From positions 5,842,501 through 5,906,500 of the forward strand of contig OZ038530.1 in assembly GCA_964036665.1 (NCBI GenBank): a DNA stretch of 64,000 nt, in the 5' to 3' direction. This document shows, one piece after another, positions 27,168 through 38,276 of the stretch. This DNA comes from Gordius sp. MW1 (lineage: Eukaryota > Nematomorpha > Gordioida > Gordea > Gordiidae). Numbering within the stretch: position 1 is the stretch's first letter; every line of letters begins with the position of its first letter. The translations under genes and the position numbers were made by a program. The notes below the pieces were generated by a model that saw only the letters and a program-made list of their open reading frames with translations, did no database searches and had not been told where the DNA came from.

Positions 27168-29600
27168 TTAACCCAAAAAGTACCAGTGTAACTTTTAAGT
27201 TACACCTATTTTAATGATGTTTATTCAAAAAGTATTAATCAAAATTAAATTTTTTAAAATGAATTCAGTACACAGCTGTTGCCCAATTCTCCTCCGGATC
27301 TATCAGTCTTAAAATATTCTACTCCAAAGTCACGAATTTTTCATTTTTTAAACCCTCTCAAATTACTCAATTTTTTGGAAAAACAATTGAGTTTTAAAAT
27401 TATTTTTGCATGTTCTGAAAGAGTAATTTTTGCCTATTCTTTTGATATAAACTTATTTTTATAATAATATTTTTATCCTATCTTTTTTTAGCTTTTAAAT
27501 TTAATGTCACCTAAAAGTGACATTGGGAAGAGCATTATTCGACTATAAGTTATTCAAGTATTTATTAACCTTGTAAACATTGCCTGTTAAAGGCTAAACT
27601 ATTAAAAATTCATTTAGGTTTGTGTAAGTCATCTTAAAATATTGCTCATCTACTCTTGATTTTTAAATTTACAGAGACAAAATATTTTGTAGGAAAAGTT
27701 TAATTTTGTGCTTGAAATATATGGTTTCCAATATACTTTTTATTAATATTTAAAACAATTTGATCGTACTGCTTTTAGGACATTGAATGATCTGCTAAAG
27801 AATTGGAATGCTTTAACTTAGATATAGAAGAAGTCGTTATTTTTCCTCCAAGCGAGGAAGGTGACATGGATCAGGAAAGTTGAGATAAAATAGAAGCCGA
27901 TCTAGAGGATCTAGTGGGATCAATGATTACCTCTTGTATAGAGATAATTCGTTCATCTGATCTAAAAGGTTAATCTTTCCAAATTGATTTGAACTGGCAG
28001 GACAATGAAATTATTTATTCCACGTGGTCAAAGAAGATGATAATTAAAACGTCGATTCAATTAATCGACCCACCCTGGAAGATTATTTTGAGCACTTTTG
28101 TCGAGTGAAATTGTGACACTTTGGTTTGATAGGACAAATTTATATGGCAGCCATCATAATATTAATTTAAACTTTACAAAGGAGTAGTGTAAAATCTATA
28201 TTGCTATATTACTCCTAACAAGATACCTAACCCCATAGAACATAAAAATGTTTTGAGAACTGCAATCTGATGGCTACAATCAAATGGTCTTTAACGGAAT
28301 ACGCCGTAATAGATTTCAAGAGATAACAAAATACCTACGTGTATGCGACAATTTTAAGTTAGACTTAACGGACAAATTTGCCAAAGTGCGAGAGTTTTTC
28401 AATCTCTTAAATAAACATTTTCCAACATATTTCAAGTGTGTGAAGCCATCAAACATTGCAATGGACAAAACCATCGTCCCCTATTATGGACACCATACCA
28501 CCGAACAGTTTATAAAAGGAAAGCCAATGCGTTTGGATTTAAATTATGGTCAGCGGCAACAAGGTCTGGGTACCTTATGGCTTTCCATTTTTATGAGGGT
28601 GCTTCGCGTAGCCACATACAAAAACTTGGTTTGGGGGCAGCTGTCATGACCTTCATAAATTGCCAGCAAAATATTCTCCTTATAATATCTATTTTGATCA
28701 TAATTTAACAAGCACAAAATTGTTAAATGCGCTCTCAAAAATCAATGTTTGTGCTATAGGAACAGTCCGTACGAACCGAATTCATGTCCGCTAAGTGATC
28801 CTAAACTTTAAAAAAAAAAGACGAAGTTATTTGAGAAAAAGTTGCATCTGATTTAATAGCAACACAATGGAGTGACCTTTGTGTAGTCAAGATGTTATCT
28901 AATTGTCATGGAACCCGACCTATAAGAAAAATCGGCAGAATAGGTTCAAACAATAAAGTGAAGTCAAGAATACATGTTGATTGCATGTTTCTGGTGCAAA
29001 TGTACAATAGATATATTATTCAGGTGGATAGATTTGACCAAAATATTCATTCTACGAGGATAAAAAAATGATATTTTCTTTTAATTGCATTAGCATTGAC
29101 GCGGCGTGTCAAAATGCGTAGCAAATCTACAATTCAAACAACGAGTATATTTCATTATGCAACTTTAGAAGAACAATTGTGGTGTCATATTTCAAAAAAT
29201 ATGGTACTAAACCGAAAAAAAGAATTTACTCTACTTTAAAAAGATATAAACCAAATTCTCAAAACATCAAAAAGATGCCTGTTTACAGAGGCGCTGTAAA
29301 GTTTGTAAGAATGCCACTCGCCTTAAATGTTCTTATTGTAATGCCGGATTGCATTTAAAATGCTGGGCGAATTATCAAGACTCATAATTAATTTTATTAT
29401 AATTGATTTAAATAAAAAATAAAATGTTGCATTTTTGGCGTTCCCATTGTCACTTTTAGGTGACACCCCCCTAGCTCCTCAAGTGCATTTATTTTCAAAA
29501 AAGTTCTAATTGAATTTTCTTAACTAGACCTTAGGGATGCTAAATAATATTTTTTAACAAAATTTGACCGGCCAAAAATTAGTGGTACCTGGCGGGTTAA
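27168..29600 (+). mobile_element. Complete-length piggyBac transposon, transposase broken
   Basis: TTAA at 27168-27171 and 29597-29600 bounds the element. The ends share CCC then six bases then TACCA (left CCCAAAAAGTACCA; right, reversed, CCCGCCAGGTACCA). A subterminal inverted pair CACCTAAAAGTGACA (27508) / TGTCACTTTTAGGTGAC (29447) follows. TTAA targets and such ends define piggyBac. It interrupts the satellite array: the flanks AAAGTGAGA and AATCGATTTT rejoin to the satellite consensus. Confidence 0.9.
27793..29389 (+). pseudogene. piggyBac transposase pseudogene (DDE_Tnp_1_7 type)
   Basis: An acidic N-terminal part (ECFNLDIEEVV, PSEEGDMD) at about 27800-27970 is followed by NRFQEITKYLRVCDN and AMDKTIVPYYGHHTTEQF at 28284-28550, where the first catalytic Asp of the DDD triad is expected. 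The frame shifts near 28540 to FGFKLWSAATRSGYLMAFHF, and stops interrupt the rest. The C-terminal cysteine-rich finger survives at 29280-29389 (CKVCKNATRLKCSYCNAGLH). Several stops and frame changes mean no functional protein. Confidence 0.85.
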
Positions 29601-29861
29601 AATCGATTTTTTTTTTATAATTATAGGCTAGTTATTTGGCTGTCTGCTAACCATTAGAAAAGATCACCACTGGCCAAAGTGATGGAACATTTGTATAAAT
29701 TATTAACCAATTATTTTGCATTTAATACTAAATTGCATAGCAAATTATGCTACTATTATACGGAGTATAGATGAGTTTCGTTCCCCCTTCCCTTCCCTCC
29801 TCCCCTTCCTCTCCTCCCCTTCCCCCCTCGCCCTTCCCACGAGGGCCAAAGGCTCGAGTTT

Positions 29862-30142
29862 TATTTAATATGTTTAGCTTTTAATTTTGAAGTATTTAAT
29901 ATCAGAAGGATTACAAAATTTGTTGATTAATAATACTTAAATTTATTGTAGAAGATTATATTCATCAGTGGCGTAGGCAGGATTAAACAAACATAAATTG
30001 AAATAATACATATTTAATATGTATGATAGGCGTTTAATAAAAAATGCATTAATAATATCTTCAGTATTATGTATACCTAAAAAAGTAATAATAGTTAAAT
30101 TATGCATTTGTAAAAAGCTACTTTCAATTTTTCTGATTCAAC
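29862..30142. other. AT-rich spacer
   Basis: Nothing is recognised here apart from the 8-bp word GATTCAAC at 30135-30142, which is the left target duplication of the next element. Confidence 0.4.
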
Positions 30143-30239
30143 CATAGACTACATAGACTGCTCATCACGATATAAAATGTGTGTGTTTTTTTCCGCCATT
30201 TTGAATAACACATAATATACCTCAATACCCTCACAAACA

Positions 30240-32570
30240 AGGTCTATGAATTATAAAAATACAATAAAAATTAAAAATGTAAAAACTGTAATATATTAAA
30301 ATTAATCTAATAAATTATATTTCAGAATACATAAATATTGTATTAATGCTCAATTTGTTAGTTGGGAATTAATGATAAAGTAAAGAAGTATATATTTTAA
30401 AAAGGTGAATGAAACGTATTGAACTTGTTAGATATCAACAACATTATATTGACACATTTTATAAAAATTAAAAATGTTAAAACTGTAATGATATTAAAAT
30501 TAATCTAATAAATTATATATCAGAATATATAAATATTGTATTAATGCTCAATTTGTTAGTTGGGAATTAATGATAAAGTAAAGAAGTATATATTTTAACA
30601 CTCCGTTGGCTAGGTGGGGTCTCACAGACCCCAAGCGGTTTATAAATGTTGTACAAATTAAGTTTGTGATTGTTATAATTTCATTTTTTCAGTAGCTTAA
30701 TAAAATTTATACTAGAATATCTCTGCAAAATTTGGCTTGTTTTTATCCAGTAGTTTTTAAGATACAGCGTGTTTTAGATGCCCGGGGTCGTCCAGGACCC
30801 CACGTTCCACAATATGAAAAAAAATATAATATTAAAAAGCATTATTCTAAACCTATTTGCAAAGAAATTTTTTCTAAACATTTCCTTTTATTTGAGATAT
30901 TTAATTTTTAAACTCAGATTTTAACATGTTTATTTTTCCTCGTGGTATTTCAATGTGCTAATTTGTGTAAATTTTCCTGTGCACTTAGATATTTCAACAT
31001 GTCTAACATTAAAAAGTGCTATATATATATTATTTTTTGTCTGAAAATGGTATATAAATATAAAAATATAACATTTTATCATGTTGTCATAAATAAATAA
31101 TCATATATTAGTTTAAGGAGTTTATACCTATAGTAATTATTATTGTAGCTTAGGATTAAATAGACTAAAAGATCATAGATAATATATGTCTGTTTATAAA
31201 GTAACTGAATTAAAACTTTCCAAATCATATTTGATATTTTATATGTGTATGAAGTGTCATTTTATGAAAAATTGACTGTTTTTATAGCCCTACATAATGT
31301 TTGTTTTAAGATACTACATGAAGATTAATTTCATATTCTCAAATTTAACCTTCTAAGATTTATTTCTATTGTAAAAATATAAAACTAGTTGAAAATTATT
31401 TAAAAAATGTATCAATAAGAATAGAAAACTTTCTGTCTCAAAAAATAAAGGGTCAAAATTTGCTTTAATTTAGACAACTCTATTTTTTTATTTTGAGGTT
31501 TTTTTTTAAGCCAAATGTAAAAAATCATTAACTTTTATTCCCAATGTTCATTTATTTTAAACTTTATCTCTTCTAACTAAAAAAAATTTAATACTAACAA
31601 AACATGTAGGAAATCTCATTTTTTACACAAAATTCACAATTTTTAGAGCCTAAAATTTTTGTTTTAAGATTTTATGATTAGATTTTTCCTATTCTTAATT
31701 CTAACCTTCTATAATGTATTTCTAATAAAAAAAATTTAATTGAAGTCCAAAAATTAGAAAAATAATGGCTTCGAACAGTAGTAACTTTTTGCGCTAAAAA
31801 AACATAGGGCCAAAAATTCCCTAAGTTTGGACATCTCTATTATTTTTGTTTTTAGGTTTCTTTAATTTTTTATAGTTTTAGCTCCAACCTTATTTTATAT
31901 GATCTTATAAATTAAATTATGGAATTGGAGAAAAAAAATTTGTTATGAATAAATATAGTCACATAGGGGGAAATTTTGGGGGTTGCACTAATTGTAATTA
32001 TAAAATTATAACCACTTGTTCAAATACCCAAAGTAATATAACAATTTACAGATAAGAGTTGTAGTATTATGCTTTTAAAATTTGAAAAGTTTATATTACA
32101 ATACAACCAAGTTATAGCTATTTAAAAGTCTGGGGCTTTTAAGACCCCCTTTACCATCCGTGTTAGGATGTTACCTGGCCAACGGAGTGTTAAAAAGGTG
32201 AATGAAACATATTGAACTTGTTAGATATCAACAACATTATATTGACACATTTCGTAAAAATTAAAAACTGTAATAATATTAAAATTAATCTAATAAATTA
32301 TATATCAGAATACATAAATATTGTATTAATGCTCAATTTGTTAGTTGGGAATTAATGATAAAGTAAAGAAGTATATATTTTAAAAAGGTGAATGAAACAT
32401 ATTGAACTTGTTAGATATCAACAACATTATATTGACACATTTCATAAAAATTCATAATGTTAAAAATGTAATATTAAAATTATCTAATAAATTATATATC
32501 AGAATACATAAATATTGTATTAATACTCAATTTGTTACTTGGGAATTAATGATAAAGTAAAGAAGTATAT
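30240..32570 (+). repeat. Tandem core of about 190-bp units (interrupted)
   Basis: Units carry AAAAAGGTGAATGAAAC, TTGTTAGATATCAACAAC, ATCTAATAAATTATAT, TGCTCAATTTGTTAGTTGGG and AAAGTAAAGAAGTATATA. Copies occupy about 30240-30395 (partial), 30396-30594, 32194-32385 and 32386-32570. The second and third are separated by the piggyBac-type MITE, and the uninterrupted junctions near 30395 and 32385 show the original site. Confidence 0.85.
30595..32193. mobile_element. piggyBac-type MITE, about 1.6 kb
   Basis: TTAA at 30595-30598 and 32190-32193 bounds terminal repeats CACTCCGTTGGCTAGG (left) and, reversed, CACTCCGTTGGCCAGG (right). The interior is AT-rich without a transposase. The empty site TATATATTTTAAAAAGGTG is preserved in two neighbouring tandem units, so the insertion was precise. 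The left 480 bp match the copies at 22483 and 22938. A distant autonomous piggyBac would be needed to move it; the one at 27168 has different ends. Confidence 0.9.
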
Positions 32571-32814
32571 AATGTACCCTCTCAAATAAGGTCAATTATG
32601 AATTAAGACCTAATTTTTTTTTAAAATATCGTATACTATTTATGGTATCACATCCTTTTTTCTTTAACTCTCCTGTTTGAAGAAAACGACATAGCGCAAA
32701 ACCACATTATATGATATAGGACGGTAGTGTTATTCAAAATGGAGGCAAATTTCACACACAATTTGCCATATGGAACATATGATATGGGCAGTCTATGTAG
32801 TCTATGGATTCAAC

Positions 32815-33439
32815 CAGGGTCATTGTTCGAGCTAGAGATATGCAAGGGCCTTGGGGCTTAATTGGTCCACCAGTACAGAAAAATTAAAAAACCCGGTCTT
32901 GGCCCAAGCCCGTTAAAATTAAATTATAGACATAATTCGGCGCCTTAATTTTTGCTAAGCACGAGCACAGCCTGGACCCTCCCCGAGGAAATTTTTTTAA
33001 TTTTGCTCAAATTTTTTAATACATCAGTATTAAACTGTTTTTTATTTTTTCTAATAAGCGATTCACGTCCAATTTTCACTAGTAGTACTTGTGGCTGCAT
33101 AAAACCATTTATGTCAAATATAATTCAAAACTCCGTGGAATGTTAATTTATAACACAAATTACCTCGTTTTGTTAATTTCCCACCAAATTAAAAGGTAAA
33201 AACTTTCGGGGTCCACTTATTTAAGTATCACAAACTCTATGAATAGAGGGAAAATTAATATTGAATAATCATTTTTGTGAAAATTTATTAATAATAAAAT
33301 TTGATAAACAGCATAAAAAACACATAATTTAGTATGCATTAGAATACAAAAATTCCCGTTTGTTTACCTTAAAGCCCTACAAAGCCCGGCCCTTAATTTT
33401 TTTTAATAATTGGCCGGCCGAATTTTTATACTTTTTATA
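32815..33439. other. Degraded hAT MITE
   Basis: TAGAGATATGCAAGGGCC at 32833 is a variant TAGAGACCTGCA terminus, followed by CCCGGTCTTGGCCC. At 33370-33420 CAAAGCCCGGCCCTTAA resembles the opposite side of such an element. No right terminus or target duplication is visible. A 64-aa frame at 32952 is not supported. Confidence 0.4.
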
Positions 33440-34010
33440 TTGTCTATGTCAACTACATCTGCTTTAAAAAAGTTAATATCTGACGGTTTTGGGGACGTTG
33501 CGTCGTCGTCGATCGGGCTGCGCGCGGGGCTACATTTTGTTGCTGCACCTGGTCAACTCGTCGAGCTAAACCCCGGGATCGGCCACGGTGTATGTGTACC
33601 GCGTTGCTCTGCCTACCCGAATTAGGTCTAATCGCCTCCTGACGTGTTGCCCGTCTATGCCTACACGCCGCCCTTTATTCCGTGGGGGTTTCTTCTTGAC
33701 GCACGCTCACGTAGGGTTCCATCGGCCGTCGCTCTCAAACATCAAAAACGATAGGTCTCGGCCTCCCCCTACGTCCATGGGCTATCGCTCTCAAGCGTAC
33801 CTCCACGATCACCTATTCGGTTCTGTATTCCATCTAGATAAAATATAAAAAGATTATTTTATAAATCTAGAGCGTAATTACTCCACGTGGCGCACGTGTC
33901 GACCCGGAGAAGCTAGTACTTCTATCTCGTACATTTTTGTACCCTTCTGAGATAGGATCTTAGCCTCTAACCATTTTTCTTTCCCAATATAATTACGCGC
34001 CCATACAGCA
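33440..34010. other. GC-rich island of unknown origin
   Basis: About 33490-33840 is strongly GC-rich with many CpG steps, unlike anything around it. Both strands have partly open frames. The minus strand gives arginine-rich runs such as RRGRPRP and NSGRQSNAVHIHRGRSRG, interrupted by stops. It could be a decayed retroelement gag-like region or other acquired DNA. GCGTAATTA and its complement near 33872 and 33991 flank the right half. Confidence 0.4.
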
Positions 34011-34953
34011 GTTAACTAACTTATGATCATCTAAAAGAGACTTTAAAAATAAATTTACTAATCTGAATTAATAATTCTTAGTTTAATTTGAACATCAATC
34101 TTCACTGCAATTTTAGAACACTCTGTTTCTAAAGAAAAGAGATTTTAAAGTAGGTTAAATACTGAAGCAGGCATAAATGAAGCTGTAAAACGCTTTTTTA
34201 CTTTGAGTGTTAATCATTTGATTTTCTCTCAATTTTTAAAAACAAGGAATCAAATCAAAGTTTAACTAAGCATATAAAAGGCTTAAAAAAATTTAATTAT
34301 TATTTACCTTTATTACTAAAATTTGGTTTGTGTAAGAATTTAATTTCTTCTATTTTAGAAGCCGAGATATTTCTTCTATTTTAGAAGCCGAGATAGTTTT
34401 TATAGAGAAATAATTAAGAATTTATTTCCTATTAATTTAAAACACGCGCTAGGTACAAAAATTCTTTGTATTATAAGTCTTAGAATTAGTACAATTTTAT
34501 CTAAATGAAATCTCAAATTAGGGCAATTAATTGTTTCTTTCAGCGCAACACTAACAAGAGTCCTGTTAATATTGTTGAGTTTTCCATATATTTTAGAAAT
34601 TTTAAATATTTTTGTCAATAGGAGCAAGGTCAAATTCAAACCCCCTTGTTTAGGCTACTATACACGTGAAAAGTATATACGTAAACCTCTTAATTTGATT
34701 AGAAATTAAAATGTTATTAATTTTGCTGCAACTATATTATTCATTGATAACTTTGTATATATAACTAGCCATACCTTACGAAAATATTATGAAAAACTTA
34801 TATACTGACTCTGACTTTATTATAAACCTAATTACAATTATATTACATGTAAACATGGCTGCAGGCAGCTGCAGGCGGAGTTTAGCCAAAAAGTACGAGT
34901 TGCGAGTTGGAGGACAACTAAATTTATTTGAAAATCATATGATTAAATTTTGA
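34011..34953. other. AT-rich DNA upstream of the TEX264-like gene
   Basis: No gene or mobile element was recognised. The short repeat GCTGCAGGCAGCTGCAGGCGG at about 34859 lies 95 bp before the start codon, is GC-rich against the background and partly palindromic, and may be part of the promoter or 5' UTR. Confidence 0.35.
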
Positions 34954-35612
34954 ATGGAATTTTATTTTTTTATTTTAATTTTATTATGCCTTATTTCCAT
35001 TCTTGCCCTTCTATATCTTGCAAAGTCGGGTTTATTGCATAAAGTGGATATCAGAGTGGGAAAACCCAAGTTTACTAATTTGAAAATTGCCTATAAATTT
35101 GTAACTGGTCCCTACAAAGAATCCTATAAAATCTATAAGGAAATAATTCGATTATCACCAAATACAAGATATGTGGCAATTTATTATGATAATCCTTATA
35201 AAGTATTTTTATACTGCAAATTAGTTGTTAAATATAGGTTCCTGTATCTGGGCGTCGATATATAGTTGGTGCTGTCCTGGCTGAAGGACAACAAACTGTT
35301 GATTTAGATTTGATGCAACGTTTAAAACAAAATGGGTATTCAGAATGGGATTTCCCAACTGTTGAAACATCAATTAATACAACATTTCCCTACAAAAACA
35401 CATTGTCCATATATCTATCTGCCTGGAAGGTTTATTCTACCCTAACAAATTATATAGAAGTAAGATATTCCTAAAATTATACCAAAATAAATTAGACTCA
35501 TCATTTAGATGCAGGTCCCTGTGTTGAAATTTGGGATGGAGATGTGGTCCATTACCTGAGTCCTCTTGATCACAAAGATCATTTTTTTGTTAAAGAAATA
35601 AAGCCTTTTTGA
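34954..35612 (+). CDS. TEX264: TEX264-like ER membrane protein
   Basis: TEX264 in vertebrates is an ER-phagy receptor. Three exons join in phase to 195 aa: 34954-35202, 35238-35459, 35496-35612. An N-terminal hydrophobic anchor (residues about 4-22) is followed by the GyrI-like domain. Family-typical segments are KFTNLKIAYKF, GPYKESYKIY, RYVAIYYDNPYKVPVSGRR, GAVLAEG, TFPYKNTLSIYLSAWKVY and AGPCVEIWDG. The introns are only 35 and 36 nt; I chose the second acceptor because it alone keeps frame and gives the expected alignment. The protein stops just after the domain, so the disordered tail with the LC3-interacting motif known in human TEX264 is absent. AATAAA at 35745 may be the polyadenylation signal. 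Confidence 0.88.
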
Positions 35613-36269
35613 TAACTTTTATTGTGATATTTTTTATACCATATTTGGAATATAGTCATAATTAATACCCATATACATTGCCAAATATGAATGTTAGGCA
35701 AGTTTAAAAAGCTTTAAAATATAATTTATGACTATTTTGTGTTTAATAAATGTTTAGCATAACAAGCTAACTTATTTTTAATAGTTCAATTAAAGCCATT
35801 CATTAATAAATATTATAACAATTAGTTTAATTAATTTAATTAGTGGATTAAATACAGATATACATTTTTAGTTAATAATTTTTTAATATTAATTGTATTA
35901 GAACTTTGGTTCATTTAGATTTTAACAATAATTGATATACAAATATAGGTTATTATTTTTTAATTTGGTAAAACATATATAATTGTGCCTTTATTCAGAG
36001 TTATACTATATTAATCAAATATAAAGAAATTATATTTATTTTTTGCACAAAAATTAGTAATCATCATTATAAACTTATAAAAGTTATAAATTACTGTTTT
36101 AATATTGTGTGCCTGATTCATGAAGTTAATACTTATTTCTATACTATTTTTACTATATTTCATTTGATTTACTATTCACAATTCATTTAACAAATAATTA
36201 TCCATACTGAAACATTTAAGCATATTATGTAAAAAATTTTCCTTTTATAATGATATTTGCCCAATGAAA
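35613..36269. other. AT-rich intergenic DNA
   Basis: It contains the 3' UTR of the TEX264-like gene at its left edge. Nothing else was recognised. Confidence 0.4.
35745..35750 (+). terminator. Likely polyadenylation signal of the TEX264-like gene
   Basis: AATAAA about 130 nt after the stop codon. Another AATAAA overlaps the last codons, so the choice is uncertain. Confidence 0.35.
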
Positions 36270-36420
36270 TTTTTTTGCTCATTTTTTATCTTCTTTATCA
36301 AATATTTTGTCCCACAATCATAGGGTTTGTTTGATTAGTTTCTTCCATCTTGACCATGTCACGGTGAATCTTCTTAGTTTTCTTAACTTTTTCCACTAGC
36401 ACTTTCCACCTGACACGAGG

Positions 36421-37490
36421 TAGAGACCTGCAACGGGCCTGTTTAGGTCAGACAGGCCACCCGTAATAAAAATCTAAAAGCCTGGTCCGTCAAAATTTTA
36501 AATTATAAGCCCGGCCCGCTAAATTTATTCAAAGCCCGGCCTTGGCCCGTAAATTATTTTTTTGATTTTATTTTTTACCCATATGGTAAATAATATGTAT
36601 GTGTTAAAATTACAAATAAAAATATTGTAAAATGAATTAATAATTCCCAATCAGACGAGATCTTCTATCTTTTAAAAGGCGACCTACAGGGATAAAATTT
36701 ATTTTAAAAGTGGCCATGGGCGTAGCCAGGTTTTGGGTTAGGGGGGCAAAACCTTTAAACAATTAGGAAGGTGCAAAACATAATTTTTTTTTAATTTTAT
36801 GGGTTTTTGCATTGGAAATTTTTTTTTCGTCATTTGCCTTCCACGGCTACGCCCATGCAAGTGGCACTTCGAGCCAAATAGACTTTTAGAACCCTTATTT
36901 AAGGTTATAAGGTTTTTAATAAAGTTACTTGGCTAATTTGCTTTTCCACCATTTTTAATTTGTAGGTTATTGATAACAATGACAAAAACTGTGATATTTC
37001 AAAGTTGAAGAAATAAATTTAAAAATTTGTTAATGAGTATATATAAATTATCTTACATAATATTAAATTAATTTGCTCAATATTGCTCTAGGGTATAAAA
37101 GGGAAGGCAAGGATAGGCAGCTGTCCCTCCCCTCCAAAAATTCTTAATCTAAAATGTTTTTTTCCCTACCCAAACTGTCCCCCTCTAGTTTAAATTGGCT
37201 AAGCCCATGGGATCATTGCATTGTGTATGAAAATCTTAAACATTTATAATGCGGGTTGAGATATTGATGAATTGATGGACTAAGATGGAAATTAGAACAT
37301 TTATAAAAACACCTTCTATTATACTAAATCTAATTAATTCAGTAACTGGCCTTAAGTATATCTAGGCCATGCCCGGGCCCGTAAGGTTATATCATGGTTC
37401 GTCCAGGCCCGGCCCGTTGTTTTATTTTTAAGCAAAGACCCGGCTCGCGGGCCGGACTTTTAGGCCCAGGCCGGGCCGTGCAGGTCTCTA
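36421..37490. mobile_element. hAT-type MITE, 1070 bp, perfect 8-bp target duplication
   Basis: Termini TAGAGACCTGCAACGGGCC and, reversed, TAGAGACCTGCACGGCCC form the inverted repeat; ACACGAGG flanks both sides (36413-36420, 37491-37498). It lies inside the 3' part of the RTE copy, and the RTE reading rejoins across it. It carries two CATGGGCGTAGCC-family insertions: a recent one at 36715 and a decayed one ending GGCTAAGCCCATGGG near 37212, which is shared with the copy at 53839. A 64-aa frame inside is an artefact. Confidence 0.93.
36715..36857. mobile_element. CATGGGCGTAGCC-family MITE, 143 bp
   Basis: Ends CATGGGCGTAGCCAGG and, reversed, CATGGGCGTAGCCGTGG. Flanks AAAGTGGC and CAAGTGGC differ at one of eight bases, a slightly decayed 8-bp duplication. 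The interior is a G run, a C run and A/T-rich filler. It is nested in a hAT MITE that is itself nested in the RTE copy. Confidence 0.85.
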
Positions 37491-37844
37491 ACACGAGGTT
37501 GTCCTATTCCTATCTTCCCTGGTGCTTCCATGTCCAGTACTTTTTTATTTTACACCATTCATATCCCTTCCTAATATATGCAACTTAGCCAATTTTTTTA
37601 ATCAAGTGCGTCATAGGTTGAATACCCATTTTTGTCATTAAAAAATAATTCGTCATATGATCGAGCTTAGTATACATAAAGCTCCACCCTATAATTCTCA
37701 TCTCCGTGGCTTGTAATAGCCTTTCTTCCATGGTGTTTAATGCCCATGTTTTACTTCCATGGAGTAACAACCGTCTTACTATGGATCTCTAAGCTTTGCT
37801 CTTAGCCATATTAGCATTTTCTTGTCGCATATTACCCCCAATAT

Positions 37845-37996
37845 CATGGGCGTAGTCAGGTTTTGGATTGGGGAGGAGGGGAAACTCTTTAAGTTCAATA
37901 GGGGGGGACATAATTTTTTTTTAATTTTTAAGGTTTCTTGTATTAAAAATTGTTTTTTTTGTCATTTAGAGGGCCGCCCCCCTGGCTACGCCCATG
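37845..37996. mobile_element. CATGGGCGTAGCC-family MITE, 152 bp
   Basis: Ends CATGGGCGTAGTCAGG and, reversed, CATGGGCGTAGCCAGG. Flanks CCCAATAT and CCTAATCT agree at six of eight positions, a decayed duplication. It interrupts the RTE copy. Confidence 0.8.
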
Positions 37997-38118
37997 CCTA
38001 ATCTACGAGCTATTTAAGCTATCCTTTTTTGGATTCGGGCAAACTTATGCTGCGCAACCTCCCTCTTTATGTAGCATTGAGCCGAGGTATTATGGTAATT
38101 GATGTCATCTGACGATGA

Positions 38119-38276
38119 CATGGGCGTAGCCGGAATTTGGATCGGGGGGGGGGGGGGCGAAACGTTTAAAAGTTCAATTGGGGAGGGGCAAAACATTATT
38201 TTTTTAATTTTTAAGGATTGAAAAAAAAATTTCGTCATTTAGGGGGGGGGGGCCGCGCCCCTTGGATTCGCCCACG
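38119..38276. mobile_element. CATGGGCGTAGCC-family MITE, 158 bp
   Basis: It begins CATGGGCGTAGCCGG and ends, reversed, CGTGGGCGAATCCAAGG. GACGATGA flanks both sides exactly (38111-38118, 38277-38284). It interrupts the RTE copy just after the RT motif. Confidence 0.88.

Larger units (their letters stand above)
25772..29861 (+). mobile_element. Helentron/HINE-like element, copy 3, carrying a piggyBac insertion
   Basis: The left end has ATTGCTATGCAATGTATGGGC and GTCCGTCC words; the right end has AAATTGCATAGCAAATTATG (29733) and a pyrimidine-rich run closing in CACGAGGGCCAAAGGCTCGAG, a mutated form of the 3' hairpin. The core is the same satellite in the opposite orientation to copy 2, so the two form a large head-to-head inverted repeat with a 0.3-kb gap. 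A complete piggyBac element splits its core. Confidence 0.6.
30143..32806. mobile_element. Inverted-repeat element with 8-bp target duplication and tandem core
   Basis: The left end CATAGACTACATAGACTGC is matched by its exact reverse complement at the right end, and GATTCAAC flanks both sides (30135-30142 and 32807-32814). Weaker similarity runs inward (CCATTTTGAATAACAC on both arms). The core has about four units of roughly 190 bp, and one is split by a piggyBac-type MITE. The 8-bp duplication and CA start fit the hAT superfamily; P elements also make 8 bp. No transposase is seen. Confidence 0.8.

Noticed and set aside
28436..28708. A separate 90-aa gene
   Set aside because: It is the frameshifted continuation of the piggyBac transposase pseudogene.
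35460..35508. Longer second intron for the TEX264-like gene using the later TTTAG acceptor
   Set aside because: That acceptor shifts the frame and reaches a stop early; the earlier ATTAG acceptor keeps frame and gives the family-like AGPCVEIW.
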